From the NCBI GenBank assembly GCA_031363055.1, contig JANLTP010000127.1, positions 155,295-219,294 on the forward strand: DNA of 64,000 bases, written 5' to 3'. This stretch comes from JANLTP01 sp031363055 (lineage in GTDB: Bacteria; Pseudomonadota; Gammaproteobacteria; Burkholderiales; Burkholderiaceae_E). The translations under genes and the position numbers were made by a program. This document shows, in pieces, positions 1 through 8,417 of the stretch (position 1 is its first letter; each line of letters opens with the position of its first letter). Under the pieces are notes generated by a model that saw nothing but the letters and a program-made list of their open reading frames with translations, made no database searches and was not told the origin of the DNA.

Positions 1-69
1 CATTTTTTGGGGTAATGGAGTCAGCTTGCGTGACGATTTTCGCAGCGCCGAGGTTCGTGTCCGGTGAGA

Positions 70-336
70 ATGAGTCATTACCTCATGACAAAGACAGCGA
101 TGATGACTTCGCGTTTTCTGAGGCGTCTGGACGATAAGGAGCTCGACTCCTGGATCCGCGCCCAAAGCAGTGACTCCTGGTCGCACAGTCGCGGACTTCG
201 CGAATTTCACCGTCGCCAGGAGGCTTGCCATCGAGAACATGACCTGCTGACCATTCGAGTCAGCGTATTTATTACATTGGTTCTGGCCGGCGGTGCCTTC
301 GGCGCGGTCTACGCCTCGGGGGCGTTGATTCGGTAA
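70..336 (+). CDS. Small hypothetical membrane-anchored protein
   Basis: An 88-residue reading frame whose first ~60 residues are charged and hydrophilic and whose last ~22 residues form one hydrophobic helix (around VFITLVLAGGAFGAVYA). This predicts a C-terminally anchored inner-membrane protein. I do not recognise a family. A GTG lies two codons upstream at 64; I prefer the ATG at 70, but no clear ribosome binding site favours either. It converges on ptsI, with only 11 bases between the two stop codons. Function unknown; coding status is likely but not certain. Confidence 0.45.
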   Translation: MSHYLMTKTAMMTSRFLRRLDDKELDSWIRAQSSDSWSHSRGLREFHRRQEACHREHDLLTIRVSVFITLVLAGGAFGAVYASGALIR

Positions 337-347
337 GGTTGATGTGC

Positions 348-2075
348 TCAGGAGCTGGCCGGCGCCTCATCGCGCAGTCGCAGCATGGCTGCCTCGATTC
401 TCTCGGGCTCGTCCAATGTCAGCAAGCGGTTGACGCGCGGCGCGAGATCGGCCACGTTCGCCAACAACACTTCGCGCTTGACGCGTAACAGACTGCCGGC
501 CTGCATCGAGAACTCGGTCAGACCCATGCCGAGCAGCAGTCGTGCGGCCAGCCAGTCACCGGCCATCTCGCCGCAAATGGCGACCGGTTTGCCCGCTTTG
601 CGGCCGGCCCGAATCGTCATCGAGATCAGTTGCAGTACGGCCGGATGAAACGGGTCATAAAGCGTCGCGACTTCATGATCAACGCGGTCGACCGCCAGCG
701 TGTACTGAATCAGATCGTTGGTGCCGATTGACACAAAATCCAGATGCCGTAGAAACATTCCGACCGTCAGGGCGGCGGCCGGGATTTCGACCATCCCGCC
801 CACCGGCGTCGCATCATTGAATTTCTGATGACGATCGTTCAGTTGCTGCTTGGCTTGATTGATCAATCGCAGGGTCTGGCGGATTTCATGACTGTGCGCC
901 AGCATCGGCACCAGAATCCGCAAGTTGCCAAACGACGACGCCCGCAACAGCGCTCGCAATTGCGTCAGAAACATGTCGGGTTGAGTCAGACAAAACCGGA
1001 TCGCGCGCAAGCCCAACGCCGGATTGGGTCCGACCACCGCCGAGTCGTTATCGAGCGCCTTGTCGGCGCCGACATCGAGCGTACGAATGGTCACCGGCTT
1101 GCCCTTCATGCCGACCAGCGCCTGGCGGTAGGCCTCGAACTGTTCATCTTCGTCGGGCAATTCCTTGCGATTCAGAAAAAGGAATTCCGAACGAAACAGA
1201 CCGACGCCGTCAGCACCGGACTCGAGTGCGGCCACCGTCTCGTCCGGGCGTTCAATGTTGGCTTGCAGGGCAATCTCGAGCCCGTCGAGCGTGTGCGCTG
1301 GAATGTGAATCAGACGCTTGAGCTTGTCGCGCTCGAGCTGCGAGCTGGCCTGCCGATAACGAAACTCGGACAGCACGGCTTCATCGGGTGCCACAATCAA
1401 GAGGCCCGCTTCGCCGTCGAGAATCAGCCAGTCTTCGTCACGAATCAAGGAGCTCGCGGTATTCAGACCGACCACCGACGGTACATTCATGCTGCGCGCG
1501 AGAATGGCGCTGTGCGAGGTCACGCCGCCCAGGTCAATGGCAAATCCGAGCGCCTGTTTGAGCGATAACATGTCGGAGGGCGCCAGGTCGTGCGCGACGA
1601 TGATTGCCGGTTCGGCATAACGCATCTGTTTCGGCTCGGAGCCCGATAACACACGCAAGACCCGATCCGAGACCTGTTGTACGTCGCGGCCGCGTTCGCG
1701 CAGGTATTCGTCCTCGAAGTCTTCAAACTGTTCGGACATGCGGTTGGCCTGCATGGCAAACGACCACTCGGCATTCCAGCCTTGATCGTGAATCATGCGA
1801 CGCGCTTCTTCGGCAAGGGCTGGGTCGTCGAGCATCATCAGATGGACGTCGAGCAAGGCGCGTGCTTCGGGCGGCGCCGTGCCCGGCAGATGCGCTGACA
1901 AAAGTTTGAGCTCGTTGCGAACGGTGCTCAGTGCCAGGTCGAGGCGTTGAACTTCGCTTTCGAGCTGATCAACCGAGATGCGGTAGCGCGACACATCGGC
2001 CTGATCGGCCTCGAGTACATGGGCACGACCGATGACAATACCGCCACCGATCGCCACGCCATGAACGCTGAACAT
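348..2075 (-). CDS. ptsI: Phosphoenolpyruvate-protein phosphotransferase (PTS enzyme I)
   Basis: Enzyme I takes phosphate from phosphoenolpyruvate and passes it to a histidine of HPr in the cytoplasm. At 575 residues it has the usual family length. The swivelling phosphohistidine domain shows GGVTSHSAILA with the active His near residue 188. The C-terminal TIM-barrel half carries the PEP-binding signature (DFVSIGTNDLIQYTLAVDR) and the conserved CGEMAG cysteine. Its start overlaps the HPr stop by one base (TGATG), so the two are translationally coupled. It is the last gene of gshA-gshB-EIIA-HPr-EI. No sugar-specific EIIB or EIIC lies nearby, which fits a regulatory phosphorelay more than sugar uptake, although such genes could be elsewhere. 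Confidence 0.97.
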   Translation of the reverse strand: MFSVHGVAIGGGIVIGRAHVLEADQADVSRYRISVDQLESEVQRLDLALSTVRNELKLLSAHLPGTAPPEARALLDVHLMMLDDPALAEEARRMIHDQGWNAEWSFAMQANRMSEQFEDFEDEYLRERGRDVQQVSDRVLRVLSGSEPKQMRYAEPAIIVAHDLAPSDMLSLKQALGFAIDLGGVTSHSAILARSMNVPSVVGLNTASSLIRDEDWLILDGEAGLLIVAPDEAVLSEFRYRQASSQLERDKLKRLIHIPAHTLDGLEIALQANIERPDETVAALESGADGVGLFRSEFLFLNRKELPDEDEQFEAYRQALVGMKGKPVTIRTLDVGADKALDNDSAVVGPNPALGLRAIRFCLTQPDMFLTQLRALLRASSFGNLRILVPMLAHSHEIRQTLRLINQAKQQLNDRHQKFNDATPVGGMVEIPAAALTVGMFLRHLDFVSIGTNDLIQYTLAVDRVDHEVATLYDPFHPAVLQLISMTIRAGRKAGKPVAICGEMAGDWLAARLLLGMGLTEFSMQAGSLLRVKREVLLANVADLAPRVNRLLTLDEPERIEAAMLRLRDEAPASS

Positions 2076-2347
2076 CAGAGCTCTCCGAAGCCATCAGCAA
2101 TCAGGTTCACCAGCGCAGCAACGGCTTCCGGTGCATCGTCACCGTCGGCCTGGATATTCAGTTTCGCGCCTTTGGCGGCGGCCAACATCATGACACCCAT
2201 GATGCTCTTGGCATTGACCTTGCGCGTGCCCTTCGAGAGCCACACTTCGGACTTGAAGCGGGTGGCCACCTGGGTCAGCTTCGCCGACGGCCGGGCATGA
2301 ACGCCCAAGGGATTGATGATCTCAACTTCCTGGCTATGTGTGCTCAT
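2075..2347 (-). CDS. ptsH: Phosphocarrier protein HPr
   Basis: HPr is the small carrier that shuttles phosphate from enzyme I to EIIA proteins. It has 90 residues, the normal size. The active-site loop reads NPLGVHARPS, with the phosphorylated His at residue 17. The second regulatory motif, NAKSIMGVMML, places a serine at residue 48, equivalent to the Ser46 that HPr kinases modify in bacteria that have such a kinase. No HPr kinase is visible in this window. Its ATG overlaps the EIIA stop in an ATGA junction, and its own stop overlaps the ptsI start, so EIIA, HPr and EI should be made in balanced amounts. Confidence 0.97.
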   Translation of the reverse strand: MSTHSQEVEIINPLGVHARPSAKLTQVATRFKSEVWLSKGTRKVNAKSIMGVMMLAAAKGAKLNIQADGDDAPEAVAALVNLIADGFGEL

Positions 2348-2769
2348 TTATCGATACTTATTGATTGTTGCGCGCTTTCGGAATCGCGCTCGACTTCGAA
2401 GATCGCCTGCCGGCCGCTCTGGACCAGGGTTGAAATGACTTCATCCAGCGGACTACGACGATTGTTCAAGGCCTTGACCAACAGGGGTAAATTGACACCG
2501 GCAATCACTGAAATACGATGCGGGTCTGCCAAGGACTTCGCGATCCGCGACGGTGTTGCGCCGAACAAATCGGTAAAGACGATGACGCCACTACCGTCAT
2601 TGATTCGCAGCAATAACTCTCGGGCCGACTTGCAGGCCAATTCCGGGTCCTCATCGGGAATGACATCGAGGGCAGCCAGTTGCACCGGCAGGCTACCGTA
2701 GATGTGCCGGGTACAACGAATCAGTGCCGTCCCAAGCGGTTCGTGGGAGACCACCAATACACCGATCAT
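2344..2769 (-). CDS. PTS EIIA component, mannose/fructose (EIIA-Man) type
   Basis: A 141-residue single-domain EIIA of the mannose superfamily. The phosphoacceptor is His9 in VLVVSHEPLG, at the end of the first beta strand as expected. Later strand motifs (IVFTDLFGATPSRIA) are also typical. In Burkholderiales-like genomes such stand-alone EIIA-Man proteins accompany HPr and EI without a permease, and a regulatory or PHB-related role has been suggested for the group. It lies 47 bases downstream of gshB in the same direction, so co-transcription is likely. No EIIB, EIIC or EIID of this family is in the window. Confidence 0.92.
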   Translation of the reverse strand: MIGVLVVSHEPLGTALIRCTRHIYGSLPVQLAALDVIPDEDPELACKSARELLLRINDGSGVIVFTDLFGATPSRIAKSLADPHRISVIAGVNLPLLVKALNNRRSPLDEVISTLVQSGRQAIFEVERDSESAQQSISIDK

Positions 2770-2816
2770 GATTTAAAAGAGCTCATAGACGTCGCGTAAC
2801 CGGGAAGGTGTCGGAG

Positions 2817-3776
2817 TCAAGACTGGGCGCGCGGCTCAGCGACGGCCTGTTCCAGCGAATCGATGAACATCGCCGCCACATCGAATCCGGTTTGCTGCAT
2901 GATTTCCTGAAAACAGGTCGGGCTGGTGACATTGATTTCGGTCAGGCAACTGCCAATGATATCCAGACCGACCAGCAACAGACCGCGGCGGTACAGAATG
3001 GGCGCCAGAAACTCACCGATCTCACGATCGCGTTCGCTGATCAGTTGCGCTCGCCCGGTACCGCCTGCGGCCAGATTGCCGCGCGACTCGCCGGCCTTGG
3101 GAATACGCGCCAGACAGAACCGCACAACTTTACCGCCGATCAACAATACCCGTTTGTCGCCGTCCTTGATTTCAGGCAAATAGCGCTGCGCCATTACACT
3201 TTGCGCGCCATCACGATTCATGGTTTCGATGATGACCGAAAGATTCGAGTCACCTTGATTGGCGCGGAAGATCGAGGTGCCGCCCATGCCGTCGAGCAAC
3301 TTGAAAATCGCCTGGCCATGTTCGGCGACAAACGCACGCAGATCGCTGGCACTGCGGGTCACCAGGGTGGGCGCCGTCAGTTGCGGGAACTCGGTGATCG
3401 ACAGCTTCTCGTTGTGATCGCGGATGGCGCGCGGATCATTGAATACCCGCACACCCTGCGCCTGGGCGCGTTCAAGCAAATAAGTCGAGTAGACGTACTC
3501 CATGTCGAACGGCGGGTCTTTGCGCATCAACACGGCATTGAATTGGCGCAGCGGTACCACGGCTTCTTCATCAAGCCGATACCAGTTAATGGCGTCAGTG
3601 GTCAGATGCAGGCGGCGAATCGTCGCCTGCGTGGTGGCATCACGTACGGCCAGCTCATGTTGCTCACAGACATGGATTTCATGGCCGCGCCGAATCGCCT
3701 CAACCATCATGGCGTAGGTCGAGTCCTTGTAGGTCTTGATACCGGACAATGGGTCCAGCACGATGGCAATTCGCAT
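2817..3776 (-). CDS. gshB: Glutathione synthetase
   Basis: Ligates glycine to gamma-glutamylcysteine with ATP hydrolysis, the second step of glutathione synthesis, in the cytosol. At 319 residues it matches proteobacterial GshB. The N-terminal MRIAIVLDPLSGIKTYKDS is the usual start. The ATP-grasp fold shows the glycine-rich KLLDGMGGTSIFR loop, and the C-terminal VGLDIIGSCLTEINVTSPT carries the Mg/ATP ligands (Glu, Asn). It begins five bases after gshA ends, so the two enzymes form one operon, followed by the phosphotransferase genes. Confidence 0.96.
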   Translation of the reverse strand: MRIAIVLDPLSGIKTYKDSTYAMMVEAIRRGHEIHVCEQHELAVRDATTQATIRRLHLTTDAINWYRLDEEAVVPLRQFNAVLMRKDPPFDMEYVYSTYLLERAQAQGVRVFNDPRAIRDHNEKLSITEFPQLTAPTLVTRSASDLRAFVAEHGQAIFKLLDGMGGTSIFRANQGDSNLSVIIETMNRDGAQSVMAQRYLPEIKDGDKRVLLIGGKVVRFCLARIPKAGESRGNLAAGGTGRAQLISERDREIGEFLAPILYRRGLLLVGLDIIGSCLTEINVTSPTCFQEIMQQTGFDVAAMFIDSLEQAVAEPRAQS

Positions 3777-3781
3777 TGATG

Positions 3782-5074
3782 TCAGCCGTAACGAGAGGGA
3801 TCAGGGTCAGTGCGTTCGAGTTCGATCGACGCGGCCAGCAACGCCAAGCGCGCCACGACGCCATAAGTGTAGAAGCGATTCGGTCCGGCGCTGGGCGGCG
3901 CGCTCAGGTCCGGCAGATTGCAGCTCGAGGGAAACGGCAGCGGCACGAACTGGGCGTCCGGGGAGTTCAGATTCTCATCGCGACCGCGCGTCTTGTTGAC
4001 CCGATAAAAGCCACCGACGACATATTTGTCGATCATGTAAACCACCGGCTCGGCCGTTCCGCCGGCCGTGGTTTCGACCGTCGGTACCCCTTCCTGCAAC
4101 ATGACCTCAGCGACCTCAAGACCTTCCTTGCGCTGCGACATGCTGCTCTGCTGCAACTGGTCCAGATTGGCGACCGCTGCTGCATCCTTGACCGTCATGA
4201 TGCCCATGCCGTAGGTGCCGGCATTGGCCTTCACCACCACGAACGGAGTCTCGGTGATGCCGTACTCCTTGTATTTCGCACGAATCTGCTTCAGGAGCAC
4301 ATCCACCTTCGAGGTCAGGCATTGCTCGCCGGTTCGCTCATAAAAATCAACTTCCTTGCAATGTCCAAAGTAAGGATTCAACAGCCACGGATCGATATCG
4401 ATCAATTTGGCGAACTTCTTCACCACATCGTTATAGGCGCTGAAATGCTGTGTCTTGCGTCGTACTGTCCAACCGGCATGCAAAGGCGGCAACAGTACTT
4501 GCTCTTGCAGATTGGTCAGCACTGCGGGCAAGCCGGCGCTCAGATCGTTATTCAGCAAAATGGCGCAGGGGTCGAAGTTCTCCAGCCCGACTCGACGGCC
4601 TCGGCGCAGCAAGGGTTCAAGCACGAGATGCTGACCATCGGGAAGATCGAGGCTGCTCGGCGCTGTAAGGGTTGCGCTCAAGCTGCCTAGCCGGACATCG
4701 AGTCCGGTTTGTCGCAGCAACATCGAGAGTCGCGCGAGATTCTGCCGGTAACTGATGCTCTCGGTGTTGCTCTCGGCGACCAATAGCAGGCCCTTGGCAT
4801 CGGGGCAATACTTTTCGATGCCCACCATGGCGGCCTGAACCGCCAGGGGCAATACTTCGGACGAGAGGTTGTTGAATCCGCCCGGATAAAGATTGGTGTC
4901 GACCGGCGCAATCTTGAAGCCGGCGTTACGCAAGTCGACCGAACAATAAAAGGGCGGCGTACGTTCCTGCCATTCGAGTCGAAACCAGCGCTCGATCCGG
5001 GGCTGCGCATCCAGAATGCTGCGCTCCAGATGAAGCAAAGGCCCCTGCAGGGCAGTAACAAAATGAGGAACCAT
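3782..5074 (-). CDS. gshA: Glutamate-cysteine ligase, proteobacterial (ferrooxidans) type
   Basis: Forms gamma-glutamylcysteine from glutamate and cysteine with ATP, the first and usually rate-limiting step of glutathione synthesis. The 430-residue protein is not the E. coli GshA type; it resembles the form found in many beta- and gammaproteobacteria and first modelled on Acidithiobacillus ferrooxidans. Typical parts are NLYPGGFNNLS near residue 65, a long conserved middle (VVKANAGTYGMGIMTVKDA) and the C-terminal FYTYGVVARLALLAASIELE. It heads the operon gshA-gshB-EIIA-HPr-EI. The 178 bases upstream hold the probable terminator of amtB and presumably this operon's promoter. Confidence 0.93.
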   Translation of the reverse strand: MVPHFVTALQGPLLHLERSILDAQPRIERWFRLEWQERTPPFYCSVDLRNAGFKIAPVDTNLYPGGFNNLSSEVLPLAVQAAMVGIEKYCPDAKGLLLVAESNTESISYRQNLARLSMLLRQTGLDVRLGSLSATLTAPSSLDLPDGQHLVLEPLLRRGRRVGLENFDPCAILLNNDLSAGLPAVLTNLQEQVLLPPLHAGWTVRRKTQHFSAYNDVVKKFAKLIDIDPWLLNPYFGHCKEVDFYERTGEQCLTSKVDVLLKQIRAKYKEYGITETPFVVVKANAGTYGMGIMTVKDAAAVANLDQLQQSSMSQRKEGLEVAEVMLQEGVPTVETTAGGTAEPVVYMIDKYVVGGFYRVNKTRGRDENLNSPDAQFVPLPFPSSCNLPDLSAPPSAGPNRFYTYGVVARLALLAASIELERTDPDPSRYG

Positions 5075-5199
5075 CGGTCAGCCAACCAAACGGGTGGAGG
5101 AAGGACCGATGATTCTAACGTGCCAGCGCCGCGACAAGCCTGCCTGACGAATTTGAACGACGAATATGAATGACGAGTTTGCGTAAAGAACTTGCGCTG

Positions 5200-5236
5200 C
5201 ATTGAGCGCGCCGCGAAGCCCGCGACGCGCTCAATG
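5200..5236 (-). terminator. Stem-loop after amtB
   Basis: An 11-base perfect inverted repeat, CATTGAGCGCG at 5200-5210 and CGCGCTCAATG at 5226-5236, encloses a 15-base GC-rich loop. It starts 17 bases past the amtB stop, where a terminator is expected. There is no strong T-run on the amtB strand, so it may be a weak intrinsic terminator or a 3'-end stabilising hairpin. Confidence 0.6.
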
Positions 5237-5252
5237 TCTTGATCAACTTCGA

Positions 5253-7037
5253 TCAGTGATGATAAGCCACTTCGCCGTGCGAGACGATATCCAGGCCTTC
5301 GCGCTCGTCGTCTTCGGCAACCCGCAGCCCGACGATCATGTCGACCAGCTTGTACGCCACGAACGAAACCACACCGGACCAGACAATCGTCAAGACGACG
5401 GCCTTCAGTTGCACCCATACCTGGGCAGCGATCGAGTACTCCTCAGGCGTAATCATCTTCATCGTGACCCAGTCGGCCACGAAGCCCGGGCCGCCCAGCG
5501 ACGGTGAGTTGAAAACGCCCGTCAACAACGCGCCGACGATGCCGCCAATGCCGTGTACGCCGAAAACGTCGAGTGCATCATCGGCGCCCATCATGCGCTT
5601 CAGCCCATTCACGCCCCACAGACACGCAAGGCCGGCGACCAGACCGATGATGAGTCCACCACCGATACCGACGTTACCGGCGGCCGGCGTGATGGCGACC
5701 AAGCCGGCAACGGCTCCGGAAGCTGCGCCCAGCATGGACGGCTTGCCCTTGGTCATCCATTCTCCGAACGACCAGGAAAGCGTTGCTGCCGCCGTTGCGA
5801 ACAAGGTGTTGGCAAACGCCAGACCCGCCGTACCGTTGGCTTCCAGAGCCGAGCCGGCGTTAAAGCCGAACCAGCCAACCCAGAGTAGCGCCGCACCGAC
5901 CATCGTCAAGGTCAGCGAATGCGGCGCCATGGCTTCACGCCCAAAACCGACCCGGCGGCCGACCACATAGGCGCCGACCAGACCCGCAATTCCAGCGTTG
6001 ATATGGACCACCGTGCCGCCGGCGAAGTCAAGTGCACCCCAGCCCCAGACCAGACCGGCATTGGCGCCAGCCGCTGCCGCTGCCTCAGCCGTTTTGTAGG
6101 CATCCGGGCCGTCCCAATACCAGACCATGTGAGCAATCGGCAGGTAACTGAACGTAAACCAAAGCAGCGTGAACAGCAGCACCGCCGAAAATTTGACGCG
6201 CTCGGCAAACGCGCCGACGATCAGGCAGCAGGTAATCGCTGCAAAGGTTGCCTGAAACACGACGAACACCAGTTCCGGAATGTAGACGCCTTTACTGAAG
6301 GTCGCAGCGACCGATTCCGGCGTCACGCCGCGAAGGAAGAGCTTGTCCAGACTACCAAAATAAGTACCCCCGCCGCCGAATGCGATGGTGTAGCCGTAGA
6401 TCACCCATAGCACCAGAATCATCGCGAACACGACCATGACCTGCATCAGCACAGACAGCATGTTCTTGCTGCGAACCAGACCGCCGTAAAACAACGCCAG
6501 GCCGGGGATTGTCATGAGGATCACCAGCGCCGTCGACGTCATCATCCAGGCGGTGTCACCTTTGTTTGGAACTGGCGCTGCCGCAGCCGCTTCGGCTTTC
6601 TTTTCGTCGGGCTTGGCAGCGTCTGCGGTGGCTGCATCGGCCACCGCCAGCGTCAACTCGACTCGGCGCGCTTCGTCGGCGCTACCGACCGTCATGACAC
6701 GGTCGGGGCGAACCAGTACGATCTGTCCGCCAGCGGCGCCCGCCGACTTGAGTGCGTCGCGCACGGCAATCGCGCGAACCCTGGCCAGTTCCTTGTTCTT
6801 GTCCGGATCACCGGTTTTATCGGTAAAACCAGACACCTGAACCTTGGCGTTGGGGTTGGCTTTCAAAAATTCAGCGACCGCCTTCAGCGATGCCGCTGAG
6901 CCGGATTCGGGATCGACCTTACCAGAATCAAAATTGACGGTCGCGGGTAGCGCGTCCTTGCTATGGCCTGCAATCGGATAAAACAAACTCAGCGCCAGCG
7001 CCGAGACCATCATAAACATTGCCCAGAAGCGTTTCAT
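5253..7037 (-). CDS. amtB: Ammonium transporter AmtB fused to an N-terminal OmpA-like domain
   Basis: Conducts ammonium across the inner membrane and is blocked by PII protein. The Amt domain starts near residue 160 (DTAWMMTSTALVILMTIPG) and has the pore histidines in GGTVVHINAG and FGVHGIGG. The odd part is the N terminus: a signal-like hydrophobic stretch (about 1-28), then an OmpA/MotB-like domain (about 33-132) with VQVSGFTDKTGDPDKNKELA and RVRAIAVRDALKSAG, then an Ala/Lys-rich linker (about 133-160). The total of 594 residues is about 160 more than usual. Since Amt proteins have a periplasmic N terminus, the extra domain would sit in the periplasm, where OmpA-like domains bind peptidoglycan. 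GTG at 7040 directly precedes the chosen ATG at 7037. Last gene of torF-glnK-amtB. Confidence 0.93.
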   Translation of the reverse strand: MKRFWAMFMMVSALALSLFYPIAGHSKDALPATVNFDSGKVDPESGSAASLKAVAEFLKANPNAKVQVSGFTDKTGDPDKNKELARVRAIAVRDALKSAGAAGGQIVLVRPDRVMTVGSADEARRVELTLAVADAATADAAKPDEKKAEAAAAAPVPNKGDTAWMMTSTALVILMTIPGLALFYGGLVRSKNMLSVLMQVMVVFAMILVLWVIYGYTIAFGGGGTYFGSLDKLFLRGVTPESVAATFSKGVYIPELVFVVFQATFAAITCCLIVGAFAERVKFSAVLLFTLLWFTFSYLPIAHMVWYWDGPDAYKTAEAAAAAGANAGLVWGWGALDFAGGTVVHINAGIAGLVGAYVVGRRVGFGREAMAPHSLTLTMVGAALLWVGWFGFNAGSALEANGTAGLAFANTLFATAAATLSWSFGEWMTKGKPSMLGAASGAVAGLVAITPAAGNVGIGGGLIIGLVAGLACLWGVNGLKRMMGADDALDVFGVHGIGGIVGALLTGVFNSPSLGGPGFVADWVTMKMITPEEYSIAAQVWVQLKAVVLTIVWSGVVSFVAYKLVDMIVGLRVAEDDEREGLDIVSHGEVAYHH

Positions 7038-7067
7038 CACAGTAGTCTCAATGGAAGTGTTGGAAGC

Positions 7068-7406
7068 TCAGATCGCTTCATTACCGGTTTCGCCGGTACG
7101 GATTCGCACTACCTGATCAAGGTCGTACACAAAAATCTTGCCGTCGCCGATCTTGCCGGTGCGGGCAGCGTTTTCAATCGCCTCGATCGCGCGCTCGAGC
7201 AGCGCGTCGCCGACCGCGACCTCGAGCTTCACCTTGGGCAAAAAGTCGACCACGTATTCGGCGCCGCGATACAGTTCGGTATGCCCCTTCTGCCGGCCAA
7301 AGCCCTTGACTTCAGTGACGGTAATACCGGCGACTCCAATGCCGGAGAGCGCCTCTCGGACTTCATCGAGCTTGAAGGGCTTGATGATCGCGGTGATTAA
7401 TTTCAT
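7068..7406 (-). CDS. glnK: Nitrogen regulatory protein P-II
   Basis: A trimeric cytosolic sensor of 2-oxoglutarate, ATP/ADP and nitrogen status that plugs AmtB when ammonium is plentiful. The protein is 112 residues, the standard length, with Tyr51 in the T-loop (YRGAEYVVDF), the residue uridylylated by GlnD. The frame is open to 7454, but the ATG at 7406 gives the canonical MKLITAIIKPFKLDEVREAL start and has an AGGAG ribosome site seven bases ahead. amtB begins 30 bases after its stop. A strong hairpin lies just upstream. Confidence 0.96.
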   Translation of the reverse strand: MKLITAIIKPFKLDEVREALSGIGVAGITVTEVKGFGRQKGHTELYRGAEYVVDFLPKVKLEVAVGDALLERAIEAIENAARTGKIGDGKIFVYDLDQVVRIRTGETGNEAI

Positions 7407-7420
7407 ATCGAATCTCCTGG

Positions 7421-7445
7421 GCGGCGAAGCCCGTGGCCTCGCCGC
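7421..7445 (-). other. Hairpin between torF and glnK
   Basis: Arms GCGGCGA (7421-7427) and TCGCCGC (7439-7445) pair perfectly around an 11-base loop, directly ahead of the glnK ribosome binding site. There is no T-run, so it does not look like a full terminator. It could separate a torF-only transcript from the glnK-amtB part by processing or attenuation; that role is inference. Confidence 0.5.
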
Positions 7446-7498
7446 TATGTTCAAACGGTTGGTTCAGCAAATACAGATCTGATGCGAGGCGAAATGAT

Positions 7499-8281
7499 CT
7501 AGAAGTTCTTGGTCGCGGACAAAACCAGCGTGCTTTTGCCGAGGTTCTTGTCGAGCGAGTTGCGGTAACACTGTCTGACGTTACCCCGGGCGTTGGTGTC
7601 TACATAGGCTACGCCAAAGGTGAAGCCGACCATGTCCTTGGTGACGCCGAGCTTCCAGTCCGAGTACGAGCAATCGGTCTTCGTGCGTGAGTTGCCCGAC
7701 GAGCTTGGAATGACCTGATGACCCAGATGTGCGACCAGATTGAATCCACCGCCCAACTCAAAATTGCCGGTCGCATCGAGATAGCCGCCGCTCTTGCTGT
7801 CGGCGAATCCGAAGGTGTTGGTCAGCGAGTGCGAATACTTCAAGGTGTATTGCGTCCAGGTCAACGCCCCATAGACTTCGAGCGTGCTCGGAGTTGCCTG
7901 GGAAGCTGTATAGGTACCGGGGTACCAGTAGTAAAGCGCACCGACATCGTAGTTCAGGCCCGCTACAGTGCCTTTGTAGCCGCCATAAAAATCCCACTCG
8001 AGACTATTGCTTTGCCCTGCGTCGGAGAGCCAACTCACATTGGATGCCCAGGTACCGAAGTAGTAGCCTTGCTCATGTGCCCAGTCAAATCCGCCCTGAA
8101 TGGCCGGCTTGCTGTTGGTTTGACTGATGCCGCGATAGCGGTACTCGCTGACAAAGTTCAGGTTGCCAGTCATAGTCCACGGGGACTTTGCTTCTTCCGT
8201 TTTGGCCTGGGCAGTGGCCAACGACGGTGTCAGGGCCAAAATGGCAGCACAAAGTGCTGCGCTTTCAAACAGTTTCTTCAT
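7499..8281 (-). CDS. TorF-family putative outer-membrane porin
   Basis: A 260-residue beta-rich protein with a signal peptide (MKKLFESAALCAAILALTPSLATAQA). The mature part begins NLNFVSEYRYRGISQTNSKPAIQGGFDW, the hallmark of the TorF/gcw group, and ends in a membrane-insertion-like TLVLSATKNF with a terminal Phe. The frame is open to 8329, but the ATG at 8281 is preceded by GAGG and starts the signal peptide. Its position as first gene of the glnK-amtB operon, behind a sigma-54 promoter, suggests a role in taking up nitrogen compounds across the outer membrane. The substrate is unknown. Confidence 0.88.
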   Translation of the reverse strand: MKKLFESAALCAAILALTPSLATAQAKTEEAKSPWTMTGNLNFVSEYRYRGISQTNSKPAIQGGFDWAHEQGYYFGTWASNVSWLSDAGQSNSLEWDFYGGYKGTVAGLNYDVGALYYWYPGTYTASQATPSTLEVYGALTWTQYTLKYSHSLTNTFGFADSKSGGYLDATGNFELGGGFNLVAHLGHQVIPSSSGNSRTKTDCSYSDWKLGVTKDMVGFTFGVAYVDTNARGNVRQCYRNSLDKNLGKSTLVLSATKNF

Positions 8282-8337
8282 ATTCGAATCCTCAAAATGC
8301 GTAACGCTTTTATTTTTAGGTATTGCCATTACGCCAA

Positions 8338-8353
8338 TGCATTTCCTATGCCA
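8338..8353 (-). promoter_or_regulatory. Sigma-54 promoter of torF-glnK-amtB
   Basis: On the minus strand this reads TGGCATAGGAAATGCA. The GG and GC pairs sit exactly ten bases apart, as in the consensus TGGCACGN4TTGCW; only minor positions differ. Transcription would start about 45 bases before the torF ATG. The downstream genes are classic nitrogen-limitation targets of RpoN and NtrC. Confidence 0.75.
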
Positions 8354-8417
8354 CGTTTATTAGATAACTATTTTGGTGCAAACGCCGTTCAAAATACGTC
8401 ACCAAAGCAACGATTTA

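Noticed and set aside
828..1568. Long open frame on the plus strand inside ptsI
   Set aside because: It lies antisense to a complete, well-conserved enzyme I gene and its translation has no recognisable domain; GC-rich codon use keeps opposite frames open.
2808..3779. 323-codon frame opposite gshB
   Set aside because: It mirrors gshB almost end to end and its peptide is rich in His, Gln and Arg without any domain, as expected for an antisense shadow.
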